Origin: Opitutales bacterium
GTDB taxonomy: Bacteria > Verrucomicrobiota > Verrucomicrobiia > Opitutales > UBA2987
NCBI GenBank assembly: GCA_021772515.1
Contig: JAJFLU010000009.1
Location: 69,929-104,023, forward strand
Length of the DNA stretch: 34,095 nt
Direction: 5' to 3'
The position numbers and the translations under genes are program-made. The stretch's first letter is position 1. Each line of letters begins with the position of its first letter. A model generated the notes under the pieces. It was given only the letters and a program-made list of their open reading frames with translations, was not told the DNA's origin and ran no database searches. Positions 24,093 through 32,211 of this stretch are shown piece by piece.

Positions 24093-26357
24093 ATGTTTTA
24101 TCGCTGCCTACTGAGCCATCCACGTTGCACGATTTGGCTGTTGTTGATTGCTGGGTTTATCACTTCCGGTGCTTTTTCTGCGGAAGTCACCGATGACACT
24201 GCAAAACTTCAAAATCAGGCCAATAATGGTTATGCGGTCGCACAGAACGAGTTGGCCGTGCTCTATTACGATGGCGAGGGACTGCCGCAGGATTTCCCGT
24301 TGGCAAAAAAGTGGTTCCGCAAAGCGGCCAGGCAGGGTTATGCCGAGGCGCAGGTAAATCTCGCCCTGATGTTTTACGAAGGCGAGGGCGGAGCCAAAAA
24401 ACACCGGGCCGCGTTCAAATGGTTTCGCAAAGCCGCAGATCAAGGCCATCTCGAAGCCCAGCGGAGTGTCGCCTTGATGTATTTCGAGGGCGAGGGGGTT
24501 GCCCGCAATTATAAAAAAGCGCTTCAATGGTTCACCGGTTCCGCCGAGTTAGGTTACTCCGTAGCCCAATACAATCTCGGCCTTATCTACCTCAACGGCG
24601 ATGGGGTGGATCAGAATCTGGAACTCGCGGCAAAATGGATGCAACGATCCGCAGACCAGGATTACGCAATAGCACAACTCACCCTCGGGCAGATGTACGC
24701 CCAAGGTCAAGGCGTCACTCAGGACATTGGCAAAGCTTTGGAATGGATACTGAAAGCTGTCGAACAGGGTTTCGATACGAGCGAAGTCATTGTATTATTC
24801 AAAAACGAGAACGATGAATGGGTTAATCTTAGATTGAACGAAAGCATCGAGATGGTTCGTAATTCAGCCGAGCAGGGAGATGCCGAAGCTCAAAATACTC
24901 TCGGGCAGATGTACGAAAATGGTTATGAGGTTGAAAGGGATATCGCCAAGGCCATCAATTGGTATGAAAAAGCCGCAAAGCAAGGCAATGGCGAGGCGCA
25001 ATACAGCCTGGGCTATTTGCACTGGCGCGGTCAGAAAGTCGATCGGGACTACACCGAAGCTGCAAAGTGGTTTAGGTTGGCCGCTGCTCTGGGAGATGTC
25101 GAGGCACAGAAGAAACTAGCCTACATGTATAATTACGGTCGGAGCGGAGAGAAGGATTACGCCGAAGCAGCGATATGGTTTCGCAAAGCCGCCGAGCAGG
25201 GAGATGTCGTGGCACAGAAAAAACTCGGGTCCATGTATAAGCGCGGTTGGGGCGTGGAGCAGGATTACATCGAATCAGCGAATTGGTATCGCAAAGCCGC
25301 CGAACAGGGAGATACGATAGCCCAGGGTATAATCGGTTCTATTTATTATCGCGGTCGGGGCGTGGAGCAGGATTACGTGGAATCAGCGAATTGGTATCGC
25401 AAAGCCGCCGAGCAGGGAGATTCTCATGCTCAGAGAGTAATCGCTTTAATGTATAAGCGGGGTCAGGGTGTAGAGCAGGATTACGTGGAATCAGCGAATT
25501 GGTATCGCAAAGCGGCTATACAAGGCAATGCCACAGCTCAATTTAACCTCGGCAATATGTACGCGCTTGGCCACGGTGTAGAGCAGGATTACACACAAGC
25601 ATCGGCATGGTATCGCAAAGCGGCCATACGGGGCGATGCCACGGCGCAGATCAACCTTGCGGCATTGTATTATCATGGTCATGGCTTTGAACAGGATTAT
25701 GTAGAGGCACTCAAGTGGTATCGCAAAGCGGCTGAATTGGGCGATGACGAAGCTCAAAAGAATCTTGGTATCATGTATGGCCGAGGTCAAGGGGTTGCGC
25801 AAAACTATGCTGAAGCACTGAAATGGTATCGTAAATCCGCGATCCAAGGTAATGTAACTGCACAGAGCAACCTAGCTTGGTTACATTATAAAGGTGAAGG
25901 AAATACTCAAGATTATATCGAAGCGCTTGAGTGGTTTCGTTTAGCGGCCGAAAAGGGGAATCCTTGGGCGCAGAATAAACTCGGCTACATGTATGCGATT
26001 GGTAAGGGCGTAGAGCAGAATTACACCGAGACACTGAAATGGTATCGCAAAGCTGCCGATCAAGGCGATGCGGCCAGTCAAAATGCGCTCGCCTGGCTTT
26101 TGGCAACCTCTCCGGATGACGATATTCGAGATGGTCAACTGGCTGTCGAATATGCCCTTAAAGCAGTCGAAAACAAGAGTAGTAGCATTGGTTATTTAGA
26201 CACTTTGGCAGCGGCCTATGCAGAGGCGGGTCAGTTTATTAAAGCCGTGGAAACACAGAAGGAAGTTCTTTCTATGGCGGACGAAGAAAAGTCCTATTAT
26301 CAGGAATTTTTGAAAAAGCTGAAAGGCTACGAAAACGGTAAGCCCTGGCGGGAGTAA
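24093..26357 (+). CDS. secreted Sel1-repeat (SLR) protein, 16 repeats
   Basis: This 754-residue protein has a signal peptide (hydrophobic TIWLLLIAGFITSG, cleavage near FSA). I count 16 consecutive Sel1-like repeats of 36 residues, each built as 'G.A.AQ..LG.MY..G.GV.QDY..A..WYRKAA.Q'. The fifth carries a 34-residue insertion after 'WILKAVEQG'. A degenerate TPR-like C-terminus closes the array ('LATSPDDDIRDGQLAVEYALKA'). Sel1 proteins are alpha-solenoid scaffolds for protein-protein contacts; the exported location suggests an envelope role. Repeats 9-11 are almost identical at DNA level, a sign of recent tandem expansion. It is upstream of oleC, but no functional link can be read. Confidence 0.88.
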   Translation: MFYRCLLSHPRCTIWLLLIAGFITSGAFSAEVTDDTAKLQNQANNGYAVAQNELAVLYYDGEGLPQDFPLAKKWFRKAARQGYAEAQVNLALMFYEGEGGAKKHRAAFKWFRKAADQGHLEAQRSVALMYFEGEGVARNYKKALQWFTGSAELGYSVAQYNLGLIYLNGDGVDQNLELAAKWMQRSADQDYAIAQLTLGQMYAQGQGVTQDIGKALEWILKAVEQGFDTSEVIVLFKNENDEWVNLRLNESIEMVRNSAEQGDAEAQNTLGQMYENGYEVERDIAKAINWYEKAAKQGNGEAQYSLGYLHWRGQKVDRDYTEAAKWFRLAAALGDVEAQKKLAYMYNYGRSGEKDYAEAAIWFRKAAEQGDVVAQKKLGSMYKRGWGVEQDYIESANWYRKAAEQGDTIAQGIIGSIYYRGRGVEQDYVESANWYRKAAEQGDSHAQRVIALMYKRGQGVEQDYVESANWYRKAAIQGNATAQFNLGNMYALGHGVEQDYTQASAWYRKAAIRGDATAQINLAALYYHGHGFEQDYVEALKWYRKAAELGDDEAQKNLGIMYGRGQGVAQNYAEALKWYRKSAIQGNVTAQSNLAWLHYKGEGNTQDYIEALEWFRLAAEKGNPWAQNKLGYMYAIGKGVEQNYTETLKWYRKAADQGDAASQNALAWLLATSPDDDIRDGQLAVEYALKAVENKSSSIGYLDTLAAAYAEAGQFIKAVETQKEVLSMADEEKSYYQEFLKKLKGYENGKPWRE
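25251..25530 (+). repeat. recently duplicated 108-bp coding tandem repeat
   Basis: Within the Sel1 gene three units start at about 25251, 25359 and 25467, exactly 108 bp (36 codons) apart. The 60-nt block beginning at 25253 differs from that at 25361 in only three positions, and the block at 25469 matches for its first 46 nt with two differences. Other repeats of the array are far more diverged, so these three copies are young. They are coding, not a CRISPR array. Confidence 0.85.
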
Positions 26358-26393
26358 TAGCGTTTACACCTAAAATTTTTGGATTGATTTAAT

Positions 26394-28037
26394 ATGACAG
26401 AAGACTCGGCTAATGTGGCTCGGTTTCTTCCCTTGATGGCGGAGCGGGTTCCTGATCAATGTGCGGTTAAGGCTCCTCTTGGCTGGGAGGGTGTTGGGGT
26501 CGAATATCTGGTGCGTTCTTTCGCCGAGATGGATGCCGATTGCGATGCCGTGGCCCGTTTTTTTGTGCAAAAGGGGATTGTCCGGGGAACGCGAGTTCTG
26601 CTCATGGTCAAGCCGGGGCTGGATTTGATATTGACCACATTTGCCCTCTTTAAAATCGGGGCGGTTCCAGTGGCGGTCGATCCCGGCATGGGGCTGAAAT
26701 CCTTCCTCAACTGCGTTCATCGGTCACAGCCCGAGGCCCTCGTAGGCATTCCGTTAGCCATTGGTATTAGCCGTTTGTTTCGGAAATCTTTTCAAACGGT
26801 TCACATTCGTATTAAAGCCGGAGCCAATAGCTTTCTAAATTTGCACGAAAAGTATGGAGGTGTCGGTGAAAATTTTCCCATGGCGATTACTCGAACCGAT
26901 GATCTCGCCGCCGTGCTTTTTACCTCGGGCTCAACCGGACCGCCCAAGGGAGTTCGCTACGAACACGGGATGTTTGATGCCCAGGTGCGTTTAATTCGTG
27001 ACCAATACCATATCGAGCCGGGAGAAGTCGACCTGCCCATGCTGCCGATTTTTGCCCTCTTCAATCCTGCCCTCGGAATGACCACCGTGGTGCCGGAAAT
27101 GAATCCCAGCAAACCCGCCAAAGTCGATCCCGGAAAAATCGTTAGAGCGATCAAACAAAATGCCGTTACCACCAGTTTCGGCTCGCCCGTGCTTTGGCAA
27201 AAAATCGGCCGTTACTGTGCGGAAAAAGAGATCAGCCTGCCCACGATGCGAAGGGTTCTCATTGCGGGTGCCCCCGTTTCTCCCGGTCTTGTGCGGCTCC
27301 TCCAGCCGGTTCTTCCAAATGCGATTATCCACACACCCTATGGAGCCACCGAATGCCTGCCGGTCAGTTCGCACAGCGGTCCCGAAATTCTTGAAAAAAC
27401 CTGGCAGCATACCGAGAAAGGGAAGGGAACCTGCGTGGGGCGTCCCGTGCCAGAGGTCGAGGTTAAAATAATTGGCATCACGGAAGGGGCGATTCCTCAA
27501 TTTGATCCCTCCCTGGAAATTGCCACGGGGGAGATTGGGGAAATCATCGTCAAAGGCCCGGTGGTGACAAAAAGCTATGACCGTTTGGACAATGAAACCG
27601 CCGGGGCGAAAATTCACCAAAACGACGAGACCTGGCACCGGATTGGAGATCTCGGCTATTTTGATACCGAGGGACGCCTCTGGTTTTGCGGACGAAAGGC
27701 GGAGCGCGTCGTCACCGCCGAAGGCACATTATTCACCGATTGCTGCGAGGCGATTTTTAACCGGCATCCCGATGTTTACCGGTCGGCTCTTATCGGGATT
27801 GGCGATGTCGAAAATAAGTCTCCGGCAATCGTGGTGGAACCCGAGAAAGGAAAATTTCCAAAAACCGCCGACGCGAGGGAAGAATTTATCGCTGAACTGC
27901 GTACGCTGGGGGCGGCAAACTCGGTCACCAAAAACATACAAACCTTTTTCTTTGACCGAAAATTCCCCGTCGATGTGCGGCATAACGCAAAAATCCACCG
28001 ACTCACCTTGGCCAAAAAATACCTGTCCCACCGATGA
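26394..28037 (+). CDS. oleC: OleC-type beta-lactone synthetase (ANL superfamily)
   Basis: This is a 547-residue AMP-dependent synthetase-fold enzyme. The ATP loop is 'TSGSTGPPKG' (177-186). 'YGATECLP' follows near 320, then 'GDLGYFDTEGRLWFCGRK' and a C-terminal 'HNAKIHR'. OleC converts a syn-2-alkyl-3-hydroxyalkanoate to a cis-beta-lactone during long-chain olefin synthesis. The identification rests on overall similarity, the 'ATECLP' motif and the next gene being OleD-like. Related acyl-CoA ligases are the main alternative. The stop overlaps the oleD start by 4 nt (ATGA), so the two are translationally coupled. No oleA or oleB is in the window. Confidence 0.82.
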   Translation: MTEDSANVARFLPLMAERVPDQCAVKAPLGWEGVGVEYLVRSFAEMDADCDAVARFFVQKGIVRGTRVLLMVKPGLDLILTTFALFKIGAVPVAVDPGMGLKSFLNCVHRSQPEALVGIPLAIGISRLFRKSFQTVHIRIKAGANSFLNLHEKYGGVGENFPMAITRTDDLAAVLFTSGSTGPPKGVRYEHGMFDAQVRLIRDQYHIEPGEVDLPMLPIFALFNPALGMTTVVPEMNPSKPAKVDPGKIVRAIKQNAVTTSFGSPVLWQKIGRYCAEKEISLPTMRRVLIAGAPVSPGLVRLLQPVLPNAIIHTPYGATECLPVSSHSGPEILEKTWQHTEKGKGTCVGRPVPEVEVKIIGITEGAIPQFDPSLEIATGEIGEIIVKGPVVTKSYDRLDNETAGAKIHQNDETWHRIGDLGYFDTEGRLWFCGRKAERVVTAEGTLFTDCCEAIFNRHPDVYRSALIGIGDVENKSPAIVVEPEKGKFPKTADAREEFIAELRTLGAANSVTKNIQTFFFDRKFPVDVRHNAKIHRLTLAKKYLSHR

Positions 28038-29044
28038 AAACTCTCGTTACCGGCGGTGGCGGTTTCCTGGGTCGCTACATTGTCAAAAAACTTCTCGAAC
28101 GTGGCTGGGAGGTCGCCATTCTTGGGCGTTCACCCCAACCAGACCTGGAGGATCAGGGCGTAAAGCTGTTCCAAGGCGATTTGGAAGACGTTAATTTGGT
28201 CGAGGTCGCCTGCAAGGGCAGGGACGCGGTTTTCCATGTCGCCGCCAAAGCCGGAATCTGGGGCGACCTGAAAAGTTTTTATCAACCCAATATTGTCGGC
28301 ACCCACAACGTGATTTCCGCGTGTCAACGGCATGGGGTGGGCCGCCTGGTTTATACCAGCACCCCGAGCGTCGTTTTTAACCGTCAATCTTTTCAAAATG
28401 CCGATGAAACTCTGCCCTACGGGCGCAATTGGCTCTGCCACTACGCCCAGACCAAATCGATGGCCGAAAAGGAAGTCCTCTTTTCACATCAATCGAATGG
28501 CCTGAGAACAACGGCCCTGCGCCCCCACTTGATCTGGGGTGTCGGCGATCCCCATTTGCTCCCTCGTGTCATCGAACGGGCGAAATCCGGTCGCCTCCGC
28601 ATCGTCGGCGATGGAAAAAACCTGGTTGATATCACCCATGTTGAAAATGCCGCCGAGGCGCATCTGCTGGCCCTCGACGCCCTCGAAAAAGGTGCCGCTG
28701 GCGGCAAGGCTTACTTTATCTCACAGGGGGAACCTGTTCGGCTTTGGGAGTGGATCAATGAACTGCTGCGGGGCCTATCCATACCTTTGGGGACCAAAAA
28801 GATCAGCTTGAAAAAGGCCTATGCGGTAGGAGCTTGCCTCGAAGGGTTTTATAAAACGCTCAACCTCAAAGAGGAACCCCCGATGACCCGGTTCCTAGCG
28901 CTCGAACTCGCCAAGGACCACTATTTCAACATCTCTGCAGCGCGAAGGGATTTGGGATACGAACCCAAAGTCTCGACCCGCCAAGGCATGGCCGATTTCC
29001 TGCAATATTTCAAATCCGCTGACCGAAAACTGGACTCCGATTAA
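28034..29044 (+). CDS. oleD: OleD-type NAD(P)H-dependent 2-alkyl-3-oxoalkanoate reductase
   Basis: This 336-residue extended short-chain dehydrogenase/reductase starts with the dinucleotide motif 'VTGGGGFLG' (5-13) and has the catalytic YxxxK (Tyr137, Lys141) after 'YTST' (108-111). The C-terminal half resembles 3-beta-hydroxysteroid dehydrogenase-like enzymes ('GDGKNLVDITHVENAAEAHL'). In the Ole pathway OleD reduces the OleA condensation product before OleC closes the lactone ring. The assignment depends strongly on its 4-nt overlap with oleC. Alone it would be called an NAD-dependent epimerase/dehydratase. Its TAA shares bases with the stop of the convergent methyltransferase gene. Confidence 0.82.
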   Translation: MKTLVTGGGGFLGRYIVKKLLERGWEVAILGRSPQPDLEDQGVKLFQGDLEDVNLVEVACKGRDAVFHVAAKAGIWGDLKSFYQPNIVGTHNVISACQRHGVGRLVYTSTPSVVFNRQSFQNADETLPYGRNWLCHYAQTKSMAEKEVLFSHQSNGLRTTALRPHLIWGVGDPHLLPRVIERAKSGRLRIVGDGKNLVDITHVENAAEAHLLALDALEKGAAGGKAYFISQGEPVRLWEWINELLRGLSIPLGTKKISLKKAYAVGACLEGFYKTLNLKEEPPMTRFLALELAKDHYFNISAARRDLGYEPKVSTRQGMADFLQYFKSADRKLDSD

Positions 29045-29844
29045 GCGGATCGCTGACGAACTGCCTCGTATAGAGTGACCGCCGCCGCCACATTTACGTT
29101 GAGCGAATCGGAACGGCCCGCCATCGGAATTTTGATGCGATGGGTTGCGTTGCCTAACCAGAAATCGCTCAGGCCATCCTTTTCACTCCCAACCACGATC
29201 GCGAAAGCAGCCTTGAGGTCCGCTCTCCAGAAATTTTCGTTGGCGGCGGGCGAGGTTGCCAAAATCTGAACCCCTTTCCCCTTCAACCAGGCCAGAGAAG
29301 CATCGTTGTCCCCGACAACAACCGGAAAACCGAAAAGCGCGCCCTGGGAATTGCGAATTACATTTGGGTTGAAAATATCGGCCACCGGATCCGTGACAAT
29401 CAGGGCATCCGCTCCCGCCGCTTCCGCCGTGCGGATGAGACTGCCGAGGTTACCCGGTTTTTCCACACTTTCCACCACCAGCAACAGTGCGGAAGTAGCA
29501 AACCGTACATCCTCGAACTTCGTTTCCCAAACCGGAGCGACCGCCAGCAGGCCATCTGGATTTTCCCGAAGGGAGCATTTGGCAAAGGCGGTTGCCGAAA
29601 GCTGACAAACCTCGATCTTGCTCGAAACCACCTTGTCAATGATAGCCCGCGATTGGCCGGATTTAAAATGCTCCGGGCAGAAAAATAGCGTCTGCAAGCT
29701 CAATCCATGCTCGAGCGCCCTTGAAATTTCTCGTAATCCTTCGACTAGAAATAAGCCCTGCCGGCGGCGATGGCGGGCATTACGCAGCCGCACCAGGTTT
29801 TTAACCCGAGGGTTATGGGGACTCTGGATGTGTTCGATGTTCAT
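29041..29844 (-). CDS. TrmH/SpoU-family RNA 2'-O-methyltransferase (RlmB-like)
   Basis: This 267-residue SPOUT-class enzyme has an N-terminal substrate-binding segment ('SPHNPRVKNLVRLRNARHRRRQGLFLVEG') and the three trefoil-knot motifs: 'VEKPGNLGSLIRTAEAAGAD', 'VGSEKDGLS' and 'KIPMAGRSDSLNVNVAAAV'. These bind S-adenosylmethionine. Members methylate ribose 2'-O in rRNA or tRNA, for example G2251 of 23S rRNA; the exact target is not readable. The length and all motifs are normal. Its stop overlaps that of convergent oleD in the palindrome TTAA. It is 66 nt downstream of the antitoxin gene. Confidence 0.9.
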   Translation of the reverse strand: MNIEHIQSPHNPRVKNLVRLRNARHRRRQGLFLVEGLREISRALEHGLSLQTLFFCPEHFKSGQSRAIIDKVVSSKIEVCQLSATAFAKCSLRENPDGLLAVAPVWETKFEDVRFATSALLLVVESVEKPGNLGSLIRTAEAAGADALIVTDPVADIFNPNVIRNSQGALFGFPVVVGDNDASLAWLKGKGVQILATSPAANENFWRADLKAAFAIVVGSEKDGLSDFWLGNATHRIKIPMAGRSDSLNVNVAAAVTLYEAVRQRSA

Positions 29845-29910
29845 GACGCCACTGAAATGCCGACACGTCCTAATCAGACCTTTGAGCCATTGACCAACAC
29901 TGCAACAATC

Positions 29911-30309
29911 TCAACGGGCACTTGAAGGAACCCTCCCGGCTTTCTTTTTTCCCGTCGTTTTCTTTGCCACCTTCCTTGCTGCCTTCCTGGGAGACGGAGA
30001 TGGTTGCGCGGACTCCTTTTGACTCTCGCGTTTGGCATATTCGTGCAGAAGCCGCCGGATAATTCTCTGGTAACTGCTATTATGCTTATTTGCCACCGAT
30101 TTGAAAAAAGCCACACTGTAACTGGTCAACGGAATCGTGATCTTCTCCGTCTGATCTTCGATGATAACTTCGATAATGGAAGGCAGCCCTTCCTCGTTGA
30201 CCCGTCGGGTTTTGGAGAGATCCCAATATTGACTGACATCTTCGCCTCGATCCACTTTGGCGTCGAACTCTTCTGCCGTAATCGTTTTCAGTTTAGTCTT
30301 GGTCAGCAT
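29911..30309 (-). CDS. brnA: BrnA/CopG-type antitoxin with basic C-terminal tail
   Basis: This is a 132-residue protein. The core 'EKITIPLTSYSVAFFKSVA' plus 'SYQRIIRRLLHEYAKR' is the ribbon-helix-helix region of BrnA/CopG-type antitoxins, which bind the operator and neutralise the BrnT toxin. It is preceded by a WDLSK-type linker. Residues after about 98 form a Ser/Pro then Ala/Lys/Arg-rich tail, unusual for BrnA and reminiscent of histone H1-like tails. The ATG at 30309 overlaps the 3' end of the toxin reading frame by 17 nt, the usual BrnTA arrangement. The toxin is interrupted, so this antitoxin may be orphaned. Confidence 0.72.
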   Translation of the reverse strand: MLTKTKLKTITAEEFDAKVDRGEDVSQYWDLSKTRRVNEEGLPSIIEVIIEDQTEKITIPLTSYSVAFFKSVANKHNSSYQRIIRRLLHEYAKRESQKESAQPSPSPRKAARKVAKKTTGKKKAGRVPSSAR

Positions 30310-30568
30310 ATATTTCTCTTTCTAATTTACTTGATGGACGGGCGGAAAAAATCCGAATGCTCTGGTTGCGATAGGTTATGAATACAGTATGTTCACTCCC
30401 TTACAGCATTCCGATAACACCAAAACGTGATTCACCTTTTATTTTCTTCGCCATCACCTCCACACTTTTGGGGTCGTTCCATAAATTTGTTGCCGTTTCA
30501 AAATCAATCCCGTGTTTTTCCAAATTTGACTTGGATTTTTCCGCATCCCATTCAAAACTCCTCGTCAT
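30293..30568 (-). pseudogene. brnT: BrnT-type toxin gene interrupted by a nonsense codon
   Basis: On the minus strand ATG 30568 starts 'MTRSFEWDAEKSKSNLEKHG', the conserved BrnT opening (FEWD, then NLEKHGI.FE.A). After 55 codons an in-frame TAA (30401-30403) follows 'RFGVIGML'. The frame then reopens with 'GSEHTVFITYRNQ' and 'SIRIFSARPSS' and ends at 30293-30295. The 'IRI.SAR' segment and the following 'LEREIY' are the C-terminal BrnT motifs. The whole is about 90 codons, normal for BrnT, so a single point mutation has split an otherwise intact toxin. BrnT is a RelE-fold ribonuclease. A sequencing error at one base would restore it. Confidence 0.75.
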
Positions 30569-30655
30569 CTATATTCTACCATACTTTTATATGGCTATAT
30601 TGCAAACTATTTTAACCCCATCGCCAGGTTTTTCTTTCGGAGGGCGTCTTATTGG

Positions 30656-31885
30656 GTGGAATCTGACGAACCAATGAAAATACCGAGAGATTTTGTGGCG
30701 GAGCCTTTTTCCTACCACCAGGAGGTGGAAATGGAAATTTCGGCGCTGACCAACCTTGGTTCCGGCCTTGGGCGAGTTGATGGCTGGGTCGTTATGGTGC
30801 CCTATGCCCTCCCCGGAGAAAAGGTGCGGGTGCGCATCTGGCGCAACAAAAAAAACTACTCGGAGGCCGATTTAATTGAAGTCTTCACTCCTTCAACGGA
30901 CCGCGTGGAGCCGCGCTGCCCTCTGTTTGGAGAATGCGGCGGCTGCCAGTATCAGCATCTCGATTATGCGGCCCAATTGCGTTGGAAAACCCATCAAGTT
31001 GAAGAATTGCTGGAAAAAATTGGCGAAATTGAGAATCCCGTCGTGGAACCGACGCATCCTTCGCCCAAGGATTATGCCTATCGGTCCAAGATCACCCCTC
31101 ATTTTCAGAAAAAACGCGAGGGCAAGCCCATGAACATCGGATTTTTGCGCGCAAGCTCACGGAGCATAGTCGATGTGCCACATTGCCCCATTGCCACCGA
31201 AGCAATAAACGAAGCACTCCCCACCGAGCGTGAATCTGTCTTATCCGGACGGCGTAAATTCCGCAAAGGGGCGACCCTTTTACTCCGAGATGCCTACGAG
31301 GGCGTCGCCATCGATCCCAAAGCGAACATTTCCCAAAAAGTGGGTGAACTGCTTTTCCAGTTCCAGGCCGGGGAGTTTTTCCAGAACAACCCCTTCATCC
31401 TGCCCGAAATGGTCGATTATGTGATCAACGAAGCCCGAGGTGACGGTATTCGCAACCTGGTGGATGCCTATTGTGGCGTGGGTGTTTTCAGCCTCTCCGC
31501 CAACTCCCATTTTGAACAGTTAGCCGGAGTGGAAATCAACGCCCAGGCCGTCAACCTGGCCAATGCCAACGCCACTCTAAACAAAATTGAAAATTGCCAA
31601 TTCACGATCGGCGAGGCACAGACGCTGTTTTCCGCCATTGCTTTTGAACCTGATTCTACAACAGTTATTATCGACCCGCCGCGAAAAGGCTGTGGCAGCC
31701 ATTTTCTGGAAATCCTGGCCGCCTACGGACCCAAAAAAATCGTCTATGTCTCCTGCGACCCGGCCACCCAGGCACGCGACCTGAAGTTACTGGCGAATTT
31801 AAACTACAAACTAATAAAAATCCAACCCTTCGACCTCTTCCCCCAAACCCGCCACATAGAAACCGTAGCCACCCTGGAAAAATAA
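30656..31885 (+). CDS. class I 23S rRNA (uracil-5-)-methyltransferase, RlmD/RumA-like
   Basis: This is a 409-residue enzyme. An N-terminal TRAM-type beta barrel (about 20-80) is followed by four Cys (88, 94, 97 and 177) in the CxxxxxCxxC...C arrangement that binds a [4Fe-4S] cluster. The SAM motif is 'DAYCGVGVFSL' (270-280). Then come 'DPPRKGC' (340-346), 'VSCDPATQARDL' with nucleophile Cys367, and 'DLFPQTRHIE'. This set is the TrmA/RlmCD family; the cluster ligands favour the 23S rRNA m5U enzymes. The GTG start at 30656 has GGAGGG 11 nt upstream; ATG 30674 is the alternative. Confidence 0.9.
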   Translation: MESDEPMKIPRDFVAEPFSYHQEVEMEISALTNLGSGLGRVDGWVVMVPYALPGEKVRVRIWRNKKNYSEADLIEVFTPSTDRVEPRCPLFGECGGCQYQHLDYAAQLRWKTHQVEELLEKIGEIENPVVEPTHPSPKDYAYRSKITPHFQKKREGKPMNIGFLRASSRSIVDVPHCPIATEAINEALPTERESVLSGRRKFRKGATLLLRDAYEGVAIDPKANISQKVGELLFQFQAGEFFQNNPFILPEMVDYVINEARGDGIRNLVDAYCGVGVFSLSANSHFEQLAGVEINAQAVNLANANATLNKIENCQFTIGEAQTLFSAIAFEPDSTTVIIDPPRKGCGSHFLEILAAYGPKKIVYVSCDPATQARDLKLLANLNYKLIKIQPFDLFPQTRHIETVATLEK

Positions 31886-31931
31886 ATTTCCCTATAGTTG
31901 ATTGTAATCTTACAAAAAGAGATTCGGATGT

Positions 31932-32150
31932 TCATTGAGCCTCATTGCGAAGCCGCTCCTTGGCTTCTTCCCAGTTCAGTATTTCCTCTTCACCTTTTTC
32001 CATTTGCCGCCGGGGCTCCTCAAGTTCACGACCATGCCATTCGGGTGATTCATATTCGTTCTCGTCGTTGCTTAAATCGGCCCAAAGCGCGTCCATAAGC
32101 TTAAGTTTCTCTTTTGTAGAGAGTTGCAAAATCTGGTCCGTAACTGTCAT
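31932..32150 (-). CDS. addiction-module antitoxin-like protein (PF09720 type), orphan
   Basis: This is a 72-residue acidic protein, starting 'MTVTDQILQLSTKEKLKLMDALWADL', with a downstream 'PEWHGRELEEPRRQMEKGEEEI'. It matches the family called putative addiction module component (TIGR02574/PF09720), small antitoxins usually encoded just before a RelE/ParE-like toxin. No toxin gene follows within the 46 nt before the convergent methyltransferase stop, and none precedes it. The ATG at 32150 is preferred; the frame extends to a TTG at 32162. It lies 61 nt downstream of the adenine methyltransferase gene on the same strand. Confidence 0.7.
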   Translation of the reverse strand: MTVTDQILQLSTKEKLKLMDALWADLSNDENEYESPEWHGRELEEPRRQMEKGEEEILNWEEAKERLRNEAQ

Positions 32151-32211
32151 GGGTCGACTCAATCACAGTGAGTCATGAAATTGCCAGCAATTCATTTTCC
32201 AGTGTTCAAGG

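Noticed and set aside
24300..26080. Regularly spaced repeats suggesting a CRISPR array
   Set aside because: Spacing is 108 bp, in frame, and encodes Sel1 repeats; coding, not CRISPR.
30378..30677. 99-codon plus-strand frame opposite the toxin
   Set aside because: It is the antisense of the BrnT remnant and has no domain of its own.
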